Part shown: positions 43,358 to 52,441 of the stretch, one piece after another
Numbering within the stretch: the first letter of the stretch is position 1
Layout of the letters: the number at the start of each line of letters is the position of its first letter
Assembly: GCF_010550245.1 (NCBI RefSeq)
Contig: NZ_JAAGLU010000026.1
Location: 1 to 64,000, forward strand
Length of the DNA: 64,000 nt
Direction of reading: 5' to 3'
From: Streptomyces sp. SID12501
GTDB taxonomy: Bacteria; Actinomycetota; Actinomycetes; Streptomycetales; Streptomycetaceae
Made by a program: the position numbers and the translations under genes
The notes under the pieces: generated by a model
What the model saw: only the letters and a program-made list of their open reading frames with translations
The model's database searches: none
Told to the model about the DNA's origin: nothing

Positions 43358-44670
43358 CCCGCGGAGCCAAACGCGTCGTCCATCTTCTTGGCAGCCTCCG
43401 TGGAAGCCGCCGCGACGTCCTTCTTGCCGCTGACGATCTCCTGGAACATCGTCGGCAGGACCAACGAGGAGTCGATCTGGGACCAGGCGGGCGACGCCGG
43501 CGCGAACTTGGTGCCCGCGGCGAGGGTCTTCACGAAGGGCGCGACGTACGGCTGCTTCTTGGCGACGGTTTCGCGCACGTCGGCGAACGTCGGCAGGAAG
43601 CCCATGGCGTCGAAGAGTTCGGTCTGGGTCTGCTTCGAGGCGAGCTGTTCCATCAGGTCGACGGCGAGCGTGCGATGCGAAGTGCTGTTCAGCACCCCGA
43701 GGTTGTTCCCGCCCGCGAACGCCGGTGCCACCGAGCCGGCGGTGACACCCGGCAGCGGTACGACCGCGTAGTCGCCCTTGACCTTGCCCACCTCGACGGC
43801 CGCGTGGCTGAAGTCGCCGCCGATCGCCATGCCGGCCTTGCCCGCGGCGAAGGCGGTGACGGTGTCGTTGCCGCCCATGCCCGCGCACTTGGCGGCGGGA
43901 CAGTTGTCGTCGCCGAAGAGGGAGATGTAGGCCTTGATGCCCTTCTGGGCGGCGGTGCTGTCGATGGCGGAGGCGTACGAACCGCCCCTGCCGGTGGCGA
44001 GTTCGCCGCCGTTGGCCCAGACGAACGGCATCGCCCCGTAGGTGTAGGCACCGCCGACCGCGATCCCGTACAGGTCGGGCCTGGCCGCGCGGATCCGGTG
44101 CGCGGTGTTCGTCAACTCGGCCATGGTCTTCGGAACTTGGAGGCCGAGCTCCTTGAAGATGTCGGTGCGGTAGTACAGGGCGCGGACGCCCACGAAGAAG
44201 GGGGCGCCATAGATCTTGCCGTCGACGGTGACGGACTGGCGGGCGGTCGGGTCGGTGTCCTTCGCCTCGTTCCAGGCCGCGAACTCCTTGCTGACGTCGA
44301 GGAGTCCGCCGTCGGCGACATAACCGGCGGTGTCCGTGTTGCCGTACTCGATGACGTCGGGGGCGCTCTTCGGGTCGTTGAAGGCGGCCTTGATGCGCTG
44401 GGCGCGGGTCTCGACGGGGATGTACTCGACCTTGACGTCGGCGCCCTTGTGCGCCTTCTCGAAGGCGTCGACGACCGACGTGACGACCTTCTCCTTCGGG
44501 GTGTTCGCGACCTCCTGGAAGAGCCACACGCGCAGGGTGCCGGTCTGCTCGTCCTTGCCGGAGGAGGAGTTGTCCGAGGTCTCGGGGGCACAGGCGGTGG
44601 CGGTGAGTCCGGCGAGGGCGAGGGTGGCCACGGAGGCGGCCAGCCGGGCAGATCGGACAGAGAGCTTCAT
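43354..44670 (-). CDS. Sugar ABC transporter substrate-binding lipoprotein
   Basis: 438 residues. Lipoprotein signal with lipobox LTATAC, lipid-anchored Cys at 27. The mature protein is a family 1 solute-binding protein (TLRVWLFQEVANTPKEKVV, FEKAHKGADVKVEYIPVET, ALYYRTDIFKELGLQVPKTM). The first gene of a four-gene operon with two permeases and a hexosaminidase, so GlcNAc-containing oligosaccharides (chitin or glycan derived) are plausible ligands (inference). A palindrome near the ribosome site may be the operator. Confidence 0.92.
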   Translation of the reverse strand: MKLSVRSARLAASVATLALAGLTATACAPETSDNSSSGKDEQTGTLRVWLFQEVANTPKEKVVTSVVDAFEKAHKGADVKVEYIPVETRAQRIKAAFNDPKSAPDVIEYGNTDTAGYVADGGLLDVSKEFAAWNEAKDTDPTARQSVTVDGKIYGAPFFVGVRALYYRTDIFKELGLQVPKTMAELTNTAHRIRAARPDLYGIAVGGAYTYGAMPFVWANGGELATGRGGSYASAIDSTAAQKGIKAYISLFGDDNCPAAKCAGMGGNDTVTAFAAGKAGMAIGGDFSHAAVEVGKVKGDYAVVPLPGVTAGSVAPAFAGGNNLGVLNSTSHRTLAVDLMEQLASKQTQTELFDAMGFLPTFADVRETVAKKQPYVAPFVKTLAAGTKFAPASPAWSQIDSSLVLPTMFQEIVSGKKDVAAASTEAAKKMDDAFGSAG

Positions 44671-44693
44671 CTGGCGTTTCCTCCGGTGAAAGC

Positions 44694-44701
44694 GTTGCAA
44701 C
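44694..44701. promoter_or_regulatory. Short palindrome upstream of the sugar transporter operon
   Basis: GTTGCAAC, flanked on the coding strand by GCTTTC, lies 24 bases before the binding-protein start. It resembles the core of LacI- or ROK-type operators. Too short to assign. Confidence 0.3.
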
Positions 44702-44836
44702 ATACGCAATGGATGTTTCGCTCTGCACAACACCACGGAGGTTATGGACTGCACGGACACGGCCACAAGAGGTCTTGACCACGTCTCCACCACTCTGTGA
44801 CCGGCCGACGCATCCCGTGCAACGACAGACAGCACA

Positions 44837-44877
44837 AAGGTCCCCAGGGGCGCACCAAATCGCACCCTGGGGACCTT
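44837..44877 (-). terminator. Hairpin after the DUF3039 gene
   Basis: Arms AAGGTCCCCAGGG and CCCTGGGGACCTT (13 bases, perfect) around a 15-base loop, about 30 bases past the stop. Confidence 0.75.
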
Positions 44878-44905
44878 GCGCACATCAACGACCAGCCGAC
44901 GCGGC

Positions 44906-45202
44906 CTACTTCTTGCCGTCGCCCTTGCCCTCGTCGCCGCCGGAGCCCATGGACTCGTAGATCTCCTTGCACATGGGACACACCGGGTACTTCTTCGGGT
45001 CGCGGCCCGGTACCCAGACCTTGCCGCACAGCGCCACGACAGGAGTCCCGTCGAGAGCGCTCGCCATGATCTTGTCCTTCTGGACGTAATGGGCGAAGCG
45101 CTCGTGGTCACCGTCGCCGTGCGAGGTCTGCGGCGCCGGTTCGACGAGGGTCCCCGTACCAGTCCCGCGCTGGGGCTGGGTCTCAGGTTCAAGAGTGCTC
45201 AT
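44906..45202 (-). CDS. DUF3039 protein, zinc-ribbon-like
   Basis: 98 residues, a conserved actinobacterial protein. The conserved block is DGDHERFAHYVQKDKIMASA followed by ALCGKVWVPGRDPKKYPVCPMC; the three cysteines (CGK...CPMC) suggest a metal site. N- and C-termini are low complexity. Function unknown. It follows the YqgE-like gene by 30 bases and may be co-transcribed with it. Confidence 0.82.
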   Translation of the reverse strand: MSTLEPETQPQRGTGTGTLVEPAPQTSHGDGDHERFAHYVQKDKIMASALDGTPVVALCGKVWVPGRDPKKYPVCPMCKEIYESMGSGGDEGKGDGKK

Positions 45203-45231
45203 AGCGGCAATCGTACTGAAGGTCACACCCG

Positions 45232-45816
45232 TCAGTTCAGCGAAGGGTCGTCCGGATACGTCGCGACCATCGCCAGTTCGCTGCGCTGGCGTCTGAGGAC
45301 CTCGCGCCACAGGCGTTCCGGCGACGGGGAGGAGACGTCTCCGGGCTCCGACTCGACGACGTACCAGGCGCCGTCCTCCAACTCGGCCTCCAGCTGACCC
45401 GGTCCCCAGCCGGCGTACCCGGCGAAGATGCGCAGCGACCCGAGCGCCTTCGCGAGCAGTTCCGGCGGCGATTCCAGGTCGACGACGCCGATCGCGCCGT
45501 GGACGCGCCGCCAGCCGAGAGGGGTGCGCTCGCCGGACACTCCGCCGCCGGGGATGACCGCGACGCCGAGCGCCGAGTCCAGGGCGACCGGGCCGCCCTG
45601 GAAGACGACCCCGGGTTCACCCGCGAGTTCCGCCCAGCCCTCCAGGATGTCCCCGACGTCCACCGGCGTCGGACGGTTGAGGACGACGCCGAGGGAACCC
45701 TTCCCGTCGTGGTCGAGAAGGAGCACCACCGCGCGGTCGAAGTTCGGGTCCGCCAGGGCGGGCGTGGCCACGAGCAGTCGCCCTGTGAGCGAGGACACCT
45801 CGGTCATGCCAGACAT
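45232..45816 (-). CDS. YqgE/AlgH family protein
   Basis: 194 residues of the UPF0301/AlgH family: LTGRLLVATPALADPNFDRA, then LLLDHDGKGSLGVVLNRPTP, VFQGGPVALDSALGVAV and FAGYAGWGPGQLEAELEDGAWYVV. The whole family length is present. Function is not settled; structures show a stand-alone fold. The ATG at 45816 has GGGGGAAGA at better spacing than the ATG at 45807. Confidence 0.88.
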   Translation of the reverse strand: MSGMTEVSSLTGRLLVATPALADPNFDRAVVLLLDHDGKGSLGVVLNRPTPVDVGDILEGWAELAGEPGVVFQGGPVALDSALGVAVIPGGGVSGERTPLGWRRVHGAIGVVDLESPPELLAKALGSLRIFAGYAGWGPGQLEAELEDGAWYVVESEPGDVSSPSPERLWREVLRRQRSELAMVATYPDDPSLN

Positions 45817-46123
45817 GATCTCGCATCTTCCCCCCGTGAGGGGAGCCAATCGGGGTACCTGGGTGAAGCCGGCCCAGGGCGCATCGGAGCGGGACGGGCG
45901 CGCGCCTGCGCCGGTGACCGCATGTGCCCGGCGGCGAACGGTTCGTGTTGTGGCAAACCTATGACACGGCTGGGCGGCGCTTGGGCTTACAGAAGGGGGG
46001 TGTGCGGCGTTTACCCTTGCTCTTCGGCTCCTGCGCGTGCCGGTACGACCGCGGCCTGTACGACCGCGTCCCGCACGACGGTCCCGCCAAACCCCCCGCC
46101 CAACTCATCGGAACGCGAGATAC
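45817..46123. other. Gene-free region between YqgE-like gene and murA
   Basis: 307 bases holding the divergent promoters. No gene is convincing. GTACGACCGCG occurs twice in close succession (near 46043 and 46057), of unknown meaning. Confidence 0.35.
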
Positions 46124-47470
46124 ATGACGGTCAACGGCACAGACGACGTACTGATTGTCCACGGCGGCACCCCGCTGGAGGGCGAGATCCGTGTCCGCGG
46201 TGCGAAGAACCTCGTACCGAAGGCCATGGTCGCCGCCCTGCTGGGCAGTGCGCCAAGTCGACTGCGCAACGTCCCCGACATCCGTGACGTCCGTGTCGTG
46301 CGCGGGCTGCTCCAGCTGCACGGGGTGACGGTCCGTCCGGGCGAGGAGCCCGGCGAGCTGATCATGGACCCGTCGCACGTGGAGAGCGCCAACGTCGCCG
46401 ACATCGACGCGCACGCGGGGTCGAGCCGTATCCCGATCCTCCTCTGCGGCCCGCTGCTGCACCGCCTCGGGCACGCCTTCATCCCGGGTCTCGGCGGCTG
46501 CGACATCGGCGGCCGGCCCATCGACTTCCACTTCGAGGTGCTGCGGCAGTTCGGCGCGACGATCGAGAAGCGGGCGGACGGGCAGTACCTGGAGGCTCCG
46601 CAGCGGCTGCGCGGTACGAAGATCACGCTGCCGTACCCGTCCGTGGGCGCGACCGAGCAGGTCCTGCTGACGGCGGTGCTGGCGGAGGGCGTCACCGAGC
46701 TGTCCAACGCGGCGGTGGAGCCCGAGATCGAGGACCTCATCTGCGTACTGCAGAAGATGGGCGCGATCATCGCCATGGACACGGACCGCACCATCCGTGT
46801 CACCGGGGTCGACAAGCTCGACGGCTACAACCACGCGGCCCTCCCGGACCGCCTGGAGGCCGCGTCATGGGCGTCGGCGGCGCTGGCGACCGAAGGCAAC
46901 ATCTACGTCCGCGGCGCCCAGCAGCGGTCGATGATGACGTTCCTGAACACCTACCGGAAGGTGGGTGGTGCCTTCGAGATCGACGACGAGGGCATCCGCT
47001 TCTGGCACCCGGGCGGGCAGCTGAAGTCGATCGCGCTGGAGACGGACGTACACCCCGGTTTCCAGACGGACTGGCAGCAGCCGCTGGTCGTCGCGCTGAC
47101 GCAGGCCACCGGCCTGTCCATCGTCCACGAGACGGTCTACGAGTCCCGCCTCGGCTTCACCTCCGCGCTCAACCAGATGGGCGCGCACATCCAGCTCTAC
47201 CGCGAGTGCCTCGGCGGCTCCCACTGCCGCTTCGGCCAGCGCAACTTCCTCCACTCGGCGGTCGTGTCGGGCCCCACGCGCCTCCAGGGCGCCGACCTGG
47301 TCATCCCGGACCTCCGGGGCGGCTTCTCGTACCTCATCGCCGCCCTGGCCGCCCAGGGGACGTCCAGGGTGCACGGCATCGACCTGATCAACCGGGGCTA
47401 CGAGAACTTCATGGAGAAGCTCGTCGAACTGGGCGCGAAGGTGGAGCTGCCGGGCAAGGCGCTCGGATAA
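46124..47470 (+). CDS. murA: UDP-N-acetylglucosamine 1-carboxyvinyltransferase
   Basis: 448 residues. MurA transfers enolpyruvate from PEP to UDP-GlcNAc, the first committed step of peptidoglycan synthesis. Visible marks are RVRGAKNLVPKAMVAALL (substrate Lys/Asn region), the catalytic loop GLGGCDIGGRPIDFH with Cys126 in the fosfomycin-target position, and PDLRGGFSYLIAALAAQG. Presence of Cys rather than Asp predicts fosfomycin sensitivity of the enzyme. Streptomycetes usually carry two MurA paralogues; this one matches the SCO2949 position. A perfect terminator follows. Confidence 0.95.
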   Translation: MTVNGTDDVLIVHGGTPLEGEIRVRGAKNLVPKAMVAALLGSAPSRLRNVPDIRDVRVVRGLLQLHGVTVRPGEEPGELIMDPSHVESANVADIDAHAGSSRIPILLCGPLLHRLGHAFIPGLGGCDIGGRPIDFHFEVLRQFGATIEKRADGQYLEAPQRLRGTKITLPYPSVGATEQVLLTAVLAEGVTELSNAAVEPEIEDLICVLQKMGAIIAMDTDRTIRVTGVDKLDGYNHAALPDRLEAASWASAALATEGNIYVRGAQQRSMMTFLNTYRKVGGAFEIDDEGIRFWHPGGQLKSIALETDVHPGFQTDWQQPLVVALTQATGLSIVHETVYESRLGFTSALNQMGAHIQLYRECLGGSHCRFGQRNFLHSAVVSGPTRLQGADLVIPDLRGGFSYLIAALAAQGTSRVHGIDLINRGYENFMEKLVELGAKVELPGKALG

Positions 47471-47490
47471 CCGCCAGCCGTACGAACGCC

Positions 47491-47528
47491 GATGGGGCGG
47501 TCACCCGAATCCGGGTGACCGCCCCATC
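47491..47528 (+). terminator. Terminator after murA
   Basis: Perfect 17-base arms (47491-47507 and 47512-47528) around AATC, 20 bases past the stop. Confidence 0.85.
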
Positions 47529-47548
47529 GGCGTCAACTGCAGCGCCCT

Positions 47549-47619
47549 AAAGGGGCGCGGGGCGTGTCCGACTATGCGGCTGCGCCGCGTGGGCGCGACC
47601 AGCTACAGCGGCCCCGCAG
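47549..47619. repeat. REP-like element, second copy
   Basis: AAAGGGGCGCGGGGCGTG ... TGCGGCTGCGCCGCGTGGGC GCGACCAGCTACAGCG, in the same order as 43245-43322, between murA and the HU gene. Confidence 0.65.
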
Positions 47620-47658
47620 TCGCCCACGGTGCCAAGCCGCAACGGCGAGCAGGCGCCC

Positions 47659-47940
47659 TTACTTACCCTTCGCCGCTTCCTTCAGCTTGGAGCCCGCGGA
47701 AACCTTGACGCTGTAACCGGCGGGGATGTCGATCGGGTCGCCGGTCTGCGGGTTGCGCGCGGTGCGAGCGGCACGGTGGGTGCGCTCGAAGGTCAGGAAG
47801 CCGGGGATGGTGACCTTCTCGTCGCCCTTGGCGACGATCTCACCGACGGTCTCGGCGAACGCGGCCAGAACGGCGTCGGCGTCCTTGCGGGTGACCTCGG
47901 CGCGGTCGGCCAGCGCGGCCACCAGCTCACTGCGGTTCAT
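47659..47940 (-). CDS. hup: HU-type nucleoid protein
   Basis: 93 residues, the short HU form without the Lys/Ala-rich tail of HupS. Marks: MNRSELVAALADRAEVTRKD, the DNA-bending arm region FLTFERTHRAARTARNPQTG and the closing IPAGYSVKVSAGSKLKEAAK. It bends and compacts DNA and is abundant in growing hyphae (family knowledge). Monocistronic, with direct repeats about 180 bases upstream. Confidence 0.93.
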   Translation of the reverse strand: MNRSELVAALADRAEVTRKDADAVLAAFAETVGEIVAKGDEKVTIPGFLTFERTHRAARTARNPQTGDPIDIPAGYSVKVSAGSKLKEAAKGK

Positions 47941-48294
47941 GTTGTTACTCCCGTGTTCTTCTTGCTTGTTGAGGCGTGCCCCGCGGCGGATCCGCATGGG
48001 GGGCACAGCGAAGCCGATGCTGCCAGGGACCTCGGTGGGTCCCCGGTCCCGGGTCCGCCGTCGGACCCTCACGCCCGAAGACGCATCCTGCCCCCACCTG
48101 CGGCGGGAAAGCCAATCCGGCACCCCTGGGAGTCACACGAACACCCTTGGGAGTCGGACGGAAAGCGTCAGCGGCCGGGGCCGACAGGCTGAACCTGGCC
48201 GCCACCCTAGAGGCGCCCGGGGGCAGGACGCCCCCGACGCGCCGGTAGGAAGGCCCGTGGTAACCGTCACATATACGGCACCGGGAACCGGGAA
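47941..48294. promoter_or_regulatory. Long upstream region of the HU gene with spaced direct repeats
   Basis: 354 bases without a gene. CACCCCTGGGAGTC (48121-48134) and CACCCTTGGGAGTC (48142-48155) repeat at 21 bases, i.e. on one face of the helix, which suggests a regulator site. Confidence 0.5.
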
Positions 48295-49704
48295 CTACTC
48301 GGCCGCCGCCTTCGCGGCGTCCCGCACCGCACCCGCCACCGCGCCCGCGACCTTGTCGTTGAAGACGCTGGGCACGATGTAGTTCGGGTTCAGCTCGTCC
48401 TCGGTGACGACGTTCGCGAGTGCGGTCGCCGCCGCGAGCATCATCTCGGTGTTGACCGTGCGGGACTGCGCGTCCAGGAGACCGCGGAAGACACCCGGGA
48501 AGACCAGCACGTTGTTGATCTGGTTCGGGAAGTCCGAGCGGCCGGTGGCCACGACCGCGGCCGTCTGGCGGGCGATCGCCGGGTCGATCTCGGGGTCAGG
48601 ATTCGCGAGCGCGAACACGATCGCGCCCTCCGCCATCGCGGCCACGTCGTCGCCGTCGATGACGTTCGGGGCCGAGACGCCGATGAAGACGTCGGCGCCG
48701 CGCACGGCCTCCTTGAGGGTGCCGGTGAGGCCCTCCAGGTTGGTGTTGTCGGCGATCCAGCGCAGCGGGGAGTCCGGGGCCGCGTTGACCAGGTCCGCGC
48801 GGTCCGCGTGGACGACGCCCTGGATGTCGGCGACGACAGCGGTCTTGACGCCGGCCGCGATGAGCAGCTTGAGGATGGCCGTACCGGCCGCGCCGGCGCC
48901 CGACATGACGACCCGGACGTCACCGATCGCCTTGCCCGTGACGCGCAGGGCGTTGGTGAGGGCGGCCAGGACGACGATCGCGGTGCCGTGCTGGTCGTCG
49001 TGGAAGACGGGGATGTCCAGGGCCTCGCGGAGGCGGGCCTCGATCTCGAAGCAGCGCGGGGCCGAGATGTCCTCGAGGTTGATGCCGGCGAAGCCCGGGG
49101 CGATCGCCTTGACGATCATGACGATCTCGTCGGTGTCCTGGGTGTCCAGGCACAGCGGCCAGGCGTCGATGTCGGCGAAGCGCTTGAAGAGGGCCGCCTT
49201 GCCCTCCATGACCGGCATGGCGGCCATCGGGCCGATGTTGCCCAGGCCCAGGACCGCCGAGCCGTCCGTCACGACCGCGACGGTGTTGCGCTTGATGGTG
49301 AGGCGGCGGGCGTCCTCGGGGTTCTCGGCGATCGCCATGCACACACGGGCCACGCCCGGGGTGTAGATCATCGAGAGGTCGTCACGGTTGCGGATGGGGT
49401 GCTTGGACGCCATCTCGATCTTGCCGCCGAGGTGCATGAGGAACGTACGGTCCGAGACCTTGCCGAGGTTGACGCCCTCGATGCCGCGGAGCTGCTGGAC
49501 GATCTCGTCGGCGTGCGCGGTCGAGGTCGCCGCGATGGTGACGTCGATCCGGAGCAGTTCGTGGCCGGAGGCGGTGACGTCGAGGCCGGTCACCGAGCCT
49601 CCGGAGGACTCCACGGCGGTGGTGATCTGGGACACCGCGGTTCCGCTCGCGGGCACCTCCAACCGGACCGTGATCGAGTAGGAGACGCTGGGCGCCGTTG
49701 CCAT
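48295..49704 (-). CDS. NAD-dependent malic enzyme with N-terminal ACT domain
   Basis: 469 residues. An N-terminal ACT-like domain (~1-80: SVSYSITVRLEVPASGTAVS, GGSVTGLDVTASG) is followed by the malic enzyme core: PIRNRDDLSMIYTPGVARVC, FNIKR-like LTIKRNTVAVVTDGSAVLGLGN, catalytic metal/acid residues in INLEDISAPRCFEIE and PVFHDDQHGTAIVVLA, and the Rossmann loop MSGAGAAGTAILKLL. It decarboxylates malate to pyruvate, linking the TCA cycle to storage-lipid and antibiotic precursors. The ACT domain suggests allosteric control by an amino acid. A structured RNA candidate lies upstream. Confidence 0.93.
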   Translation of the reverse strand: MATAPSVSYSITVRLEVPASGTAVSQITTAVESSGGSVTGLDVTASGHELLRIDVTIAATSTAHADEIVQQLRGIEGVNLGKVSDRTFLMHLGGKIEMASKHPIRNRDDLSMIYTPGVARVCMAIAENPEDARRLTIKRNTVAVVTDGSAVLGLGNIGPMAAMPVMEGKAALFKRFADIDAWPLCLDTQDTDEIVMIVKAIAPGFAGINLEDISAPRCFEIEARLREALDIPVFHDDQHGTAIVVLAALTNALRVTGKAIGDVRVVMSGAGAAGTAILKLLIAAGVKTAVVADIQGVVHADRADLVNAAPDSPLRWIADNTNLEGLTGTLKEAVRGADVFIGVSAPNVIDGDDVAAMAEGAIVFALANPDPEIDPAIARQTAAVVATGRSDFPNQINNVLVFPGVFRGLLDAQSRTVNTEMMLAAATALANVVTEDELNPNYIVPSVFNDKVAGAVAGAVRDAAKAAAE

Positions 49705-49852
49705 GGCCGACTTCCTTCTGCTTTCACCCTGATGCTTGGTTTGCCGTCCGATCGTCGCACCTACCGTGGAGTAGCTGGTAGCGGGGCCTCGATTGCGAAC
49801 GTTTTGTTCTCAATAAGTTCTTCGAGCCAAAGGGCAGGACAGGGCACGACAA

Positions 49853-49998
49853 GAAGAGGCCCACGTCACTGCTGACGTGGGCCTCTCCCGCACTACGACG
49901 TTCAGTGGCACCGACCCGCCATGCTCGCCTCGCGGCAAGTGGTCGCTCGTAGCGACGAAGGTTGGGCCCGGGGGCTTGGATCGAGCCGGTGCCACGTC
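49853..49998 (-). ncRNA. Candidate structured RNA (leader or small RNA) upstream of the malic enzyme gene
   Basis: Read on the minus strand, a closing stem GTGGCACCG/CGGTGCCAC (49987-49995 with 49905-49913) encloses a hairpin GTCGCT/AGCGAC with a 3-base loop (49942-49956) and one capped by a GCGA tetraloop (49924-49937). It is followed by a 13-base intrinsic-terminator hairpin (49856-49885) with TTCTT. That is the plan of a riboswitch/attenuator in the malic enzyme leader, or of an independent small RNA. I do not recognise the family. Confidence 0.5.
49856..49885 (-). terminator. Intrinsic terminator ending the candidate RNA
   Basis: Perfect 13-base arms GAGGCCCACGTCA and TGACGTGGGCCTC around a 4-base loop; TTCTT follows on the minus strand. 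Confidence 0.8.
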
Positions 49999-50051
49999 AA
50001 CGGTAACAAACGATCCCCGTAAGGCAATTCCCAACGGCCACTGTCTTTGCC

Positions 50052-52373
50052 TCAGTCTCGGAGAAGGTCGGGCACCCCTTGCGCATCGGGCTCGTCGCGG
50101 TCCGCCGAGACGACCGTGAGCTGCTGGGTGGCGCGGGTCAGGGCGACGTACAGAACCCGCAGGCCGGCGGGGCTCTCGTCGGCGATCTCCGCCGGGGAGA
50201 CGACCACTGTGGCGTCGTACTCCAGGCCCTTGGCCTCCAGGCTGCCCAGGGCCACCACGCGGTCGCCCAGGCCTGCCAGCCAGCGGGCCGCCTCGTCGCG
50301 GCGGTTCATGGCCACGACGACGCCGACAGTGCCGTCGACGAGGTCGAGGAGACGGGCGGCCTCGTCCCGGACCGACTGGGCGAGTGAACCCCGTACGGCG
50401 ACGAAGCGTGGCTCCACGCCGGTCGAGCGGACCGCCCTCGGGGACTCCGAGCCCGGCATCGCGAGGGCCAGGACCTTGGCGGCCAGTTCGGCGATCTCGG
50501 CCGGGTTGCGGTAGTTGACGGTGAGGGTGAAGCGGCGGCGCGGGCGGCTGCCCAGGGCCTCGTCCCGGGCCTGCGCCGCCTCGTCGGGGTCGGACCAGGA
50601 GGACTGGGCCGGGTCGCCGACGACCGTCCAGGTGGCGTGCCGGCCGCGGCGGCCGACCATGCGCCACTGCATCGGGGTGAGGTCCTGGGCCTCGTCGACG
50701 ATGACGTGGGCGTACTCGGTGCGTTCCTCGGCGAGCCGCTCGGCCCGTTCGCGCTGTGTCTCCTCCCGTACCGGCATCAGCTCCTCGAGGCCGCTGAGCT
50801 GGTCCATGGGGTCCGCCTCGCGCCTCTTGCGGGGGCGGGCCGGGGCGCCGAGGATCGCGCCCAGCTCGTCCAGCATGGCCACGTCGTGGACCGAGAGGCC
50901 GTCGCGCTTGAGGGCGCGGGCGACCCGGCGGACCTCACCCGGGTTGAGGATGCGGCGGGCCCAGCGGCCCAGACGGCGTTCGTCGGACATGGCGGCGAGG
51001 ACCGACACGGGGGTCAGTTCGGGCCACCAGGCGTCCAGGAACGCGATGAAGTCGTCCTCGGACGTGACGTCCTCGTCGAAGGAGGAACGCAGTTCCGCGG
51101 CCAGTTCCCGGTCCGTGTGGCGGCTCTGGGCGCCCGATCGGGCCCACAGGGCGTCCAGGAGGAGCCTGCGGGCGCGGGGGCGCATCAGGTTGACGGGGGC
51201 CGTGCCGCTGAGCGCCGACTCGCGGATTCGGGCCAGTTCGGGGGCCTCCAGTTCGATACGGCGGCCGAAGGCGACGACCCTCAGCCGGCTCGTCACCGTC
51301 GGCGAGTCGTCCTGCTCCAGGGCGCCTCGCGCGGCCTTCCGCAGCACCGCGAGCATGCGGTACGAGCCCTTGGCGCGGGCCACGGCCGGGGAGTCGTACA
51401 GGGTGGCCTCGGCGCCGTCGACGAGGGAGCCGATGGCGCGGATGGCGACCTGGCCCTCCTCGCCGAGGGAGGGCAGGACGCCCTCCGTGTACGCCACGAG
51501 GAGTGGCGTCGGGGAGACGATCAGGATGCCTCCCGCGTACCGGCGCCGGTCCTGGTAGAGCAGGTAGGCGGCGCGGTGCAGGGCGACGGCCGTCTTGCCG
51601 GTGCCCGGGCCGCCCTCGACGTACGTCACCGAGGCTGCGGGGGCCCGGATCACCAGGTCCTGTTCGGCCTGGATGGACGACACGATGTCCCGCATGGTGT
51701 GGCTGCGGGCCTGGCCGAGGGCCGCCATCAGGGCGCCGTCGCCGATCACCGCGAGCTCCTGGCCGTCCAGGGACGCCTTCAGCTCGGGGCGCATCAGGTC
51801 GTCCTCGACGCCGAGGACCCGCCGACCCTTGGACCGGATGACGCGGCGGCGCACCACTCGGCCGGGGTCGACCGGGGTCGAGCGGTAGAAGGGCGCGGCC
51901 GCGGGTGCGCGCCAGTCGATGACGAGGGGCGAGTAGTCCTCGTCGAGGACGCCGATACGGCCGATGTGGAGGGTCTCCGCGATGTCGGCGGTGCCCTCGG
52001 GGCTCACGGCCCCCTCCGCGGCCTCCACGGCCGTGTAGGCGCCGTCAGGGCCCTTCTGACCGTCCATCCCCCGCAGCAGGTCGATACGGCCGAAGAGGAA
52101 GTCCTCGAACTCGTTGTTCAGCCTGTTGAGGTGGATGCCGGCGCGGAACACCTGGGCGTCCCGTTCGGCGAGCGCGCCGGGGGTGCCGACCTGGCCCCGT
52201 TTGGCCGCGTCGTGCATGAGGAACTCGGCCTCGTCGATCTTCTCCTCAAGACGCTGGTACACCCGGTCCAGGTGTTCTTGTTCGACGCTGATCTCGCGGT
52301 CGCGGACGGAGTCCTGTACTGAGGAGTCCTCGACCGATACGAGCGCCGTTTCCTGCTGAGCCTGAGCGGCCAC
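50052..52373 (-). CDS. helR: HelD/HelR-like RNA-polymerase-associated UvrD-type helicase
   Basis: 773 residues. N-terminal coiled coil (EQEHLDRVYQRLEEKIDEAEF), then SF1 motifs: Walker A in YVEGGPGTGKTAVALHRAAY, motif II VIVDEAQDLTPMQWRM, motif IV/V NYRNPAEIAELA and motif VI LYVALTRATQQL. This arrangement fits the HelD family, which pushes into RNA polymerase and can release it; the streptomycete HelR member confers rifamycin tolerance. I saw no rifamycin-associated element in the short upstream region. The symbol rests on family and position and is tentative. Confidence 0.82.
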   Translation of the reverse strand: MAAQAQQETALVSVEDSSVQDSVRDREISVEQEHLDRVYQRLEEKIDEAEFLMHDAAKRGQVGTPGALAERDAQVFRAGIHLNRLNNEFEDFLFGRIDLLRGMDGQKGPDGAYTAVEAAEGAVSPEGTADIAETLHIGRIGVLDEDYSPLVIDWRAPAAAPFYRSTPVDPGRVVRRRVIRSKGRRVLGVEDDLMRPELKASLDGQELAVIGDGALMAALGQARSHTMRDIVSSIQAEQDLVIRAPAASVTYVEGGPGTGKTAVALHRAAYLLYQDRRRYAGGILIVSPTPLLVAYTEGVLPSLGEEGQVAIRAIGSLVDGAEATLYDSPAVARAKGSYRMLAVLRKAARGALEQDDSPTVTSRLRVVAFGRRIELEAPELARIRESALSGTAPVNLMRPRARRLLLDALWARSGAQSRHTDRELAAELRSSFDEDVTSEDDFIAFLDAWWPELTPVSVLAAMSDERRLGRWARRILNPGEVRRVARALKRDGLSVHDVAMLDELGAILGAPARPRKRREADPMDQLSGLEELMPVREETQRERAERLAEERTEYAHVIVDEAQDLTPMQWRMVGRRGRHATWTVVGDPAQSSWSDPDEAAQARDEALGSRPRRRFTLTVNYRNPAEIAELAAKVLALAMPGSESPRAVRSTGVEPRFVAVRGSLAQSVRDEAARLLDLVDGTVGVVVAMNRRDEAARWLAGLGDRVVALGSLEAKGLEYDATVVVSPAEIADESPAGLRVLYVALTRATQQLTVVSADRDEPDAQGVPDLLRD

Positions 52374-52441
52374 CGGGCCCCCTTCTGACGTGCTGGGCAG
52401 CCGTCAACCGTACGCGAAAAAGAGGCCCTGATGCTACGAGT

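Noticed and set aside
49886..49998. Glycine riboswitch, suggested by GCGGGAGAG on the minus strand
   Set aside because: The second conserved block of that aptamer is absent and the segment runs straight into the terminator stem.
52374..52441. Rifamycin-associated element upstream of the HelR-like gene
   Set aside because: No matching inverted repeat was seen in the short upstream region.
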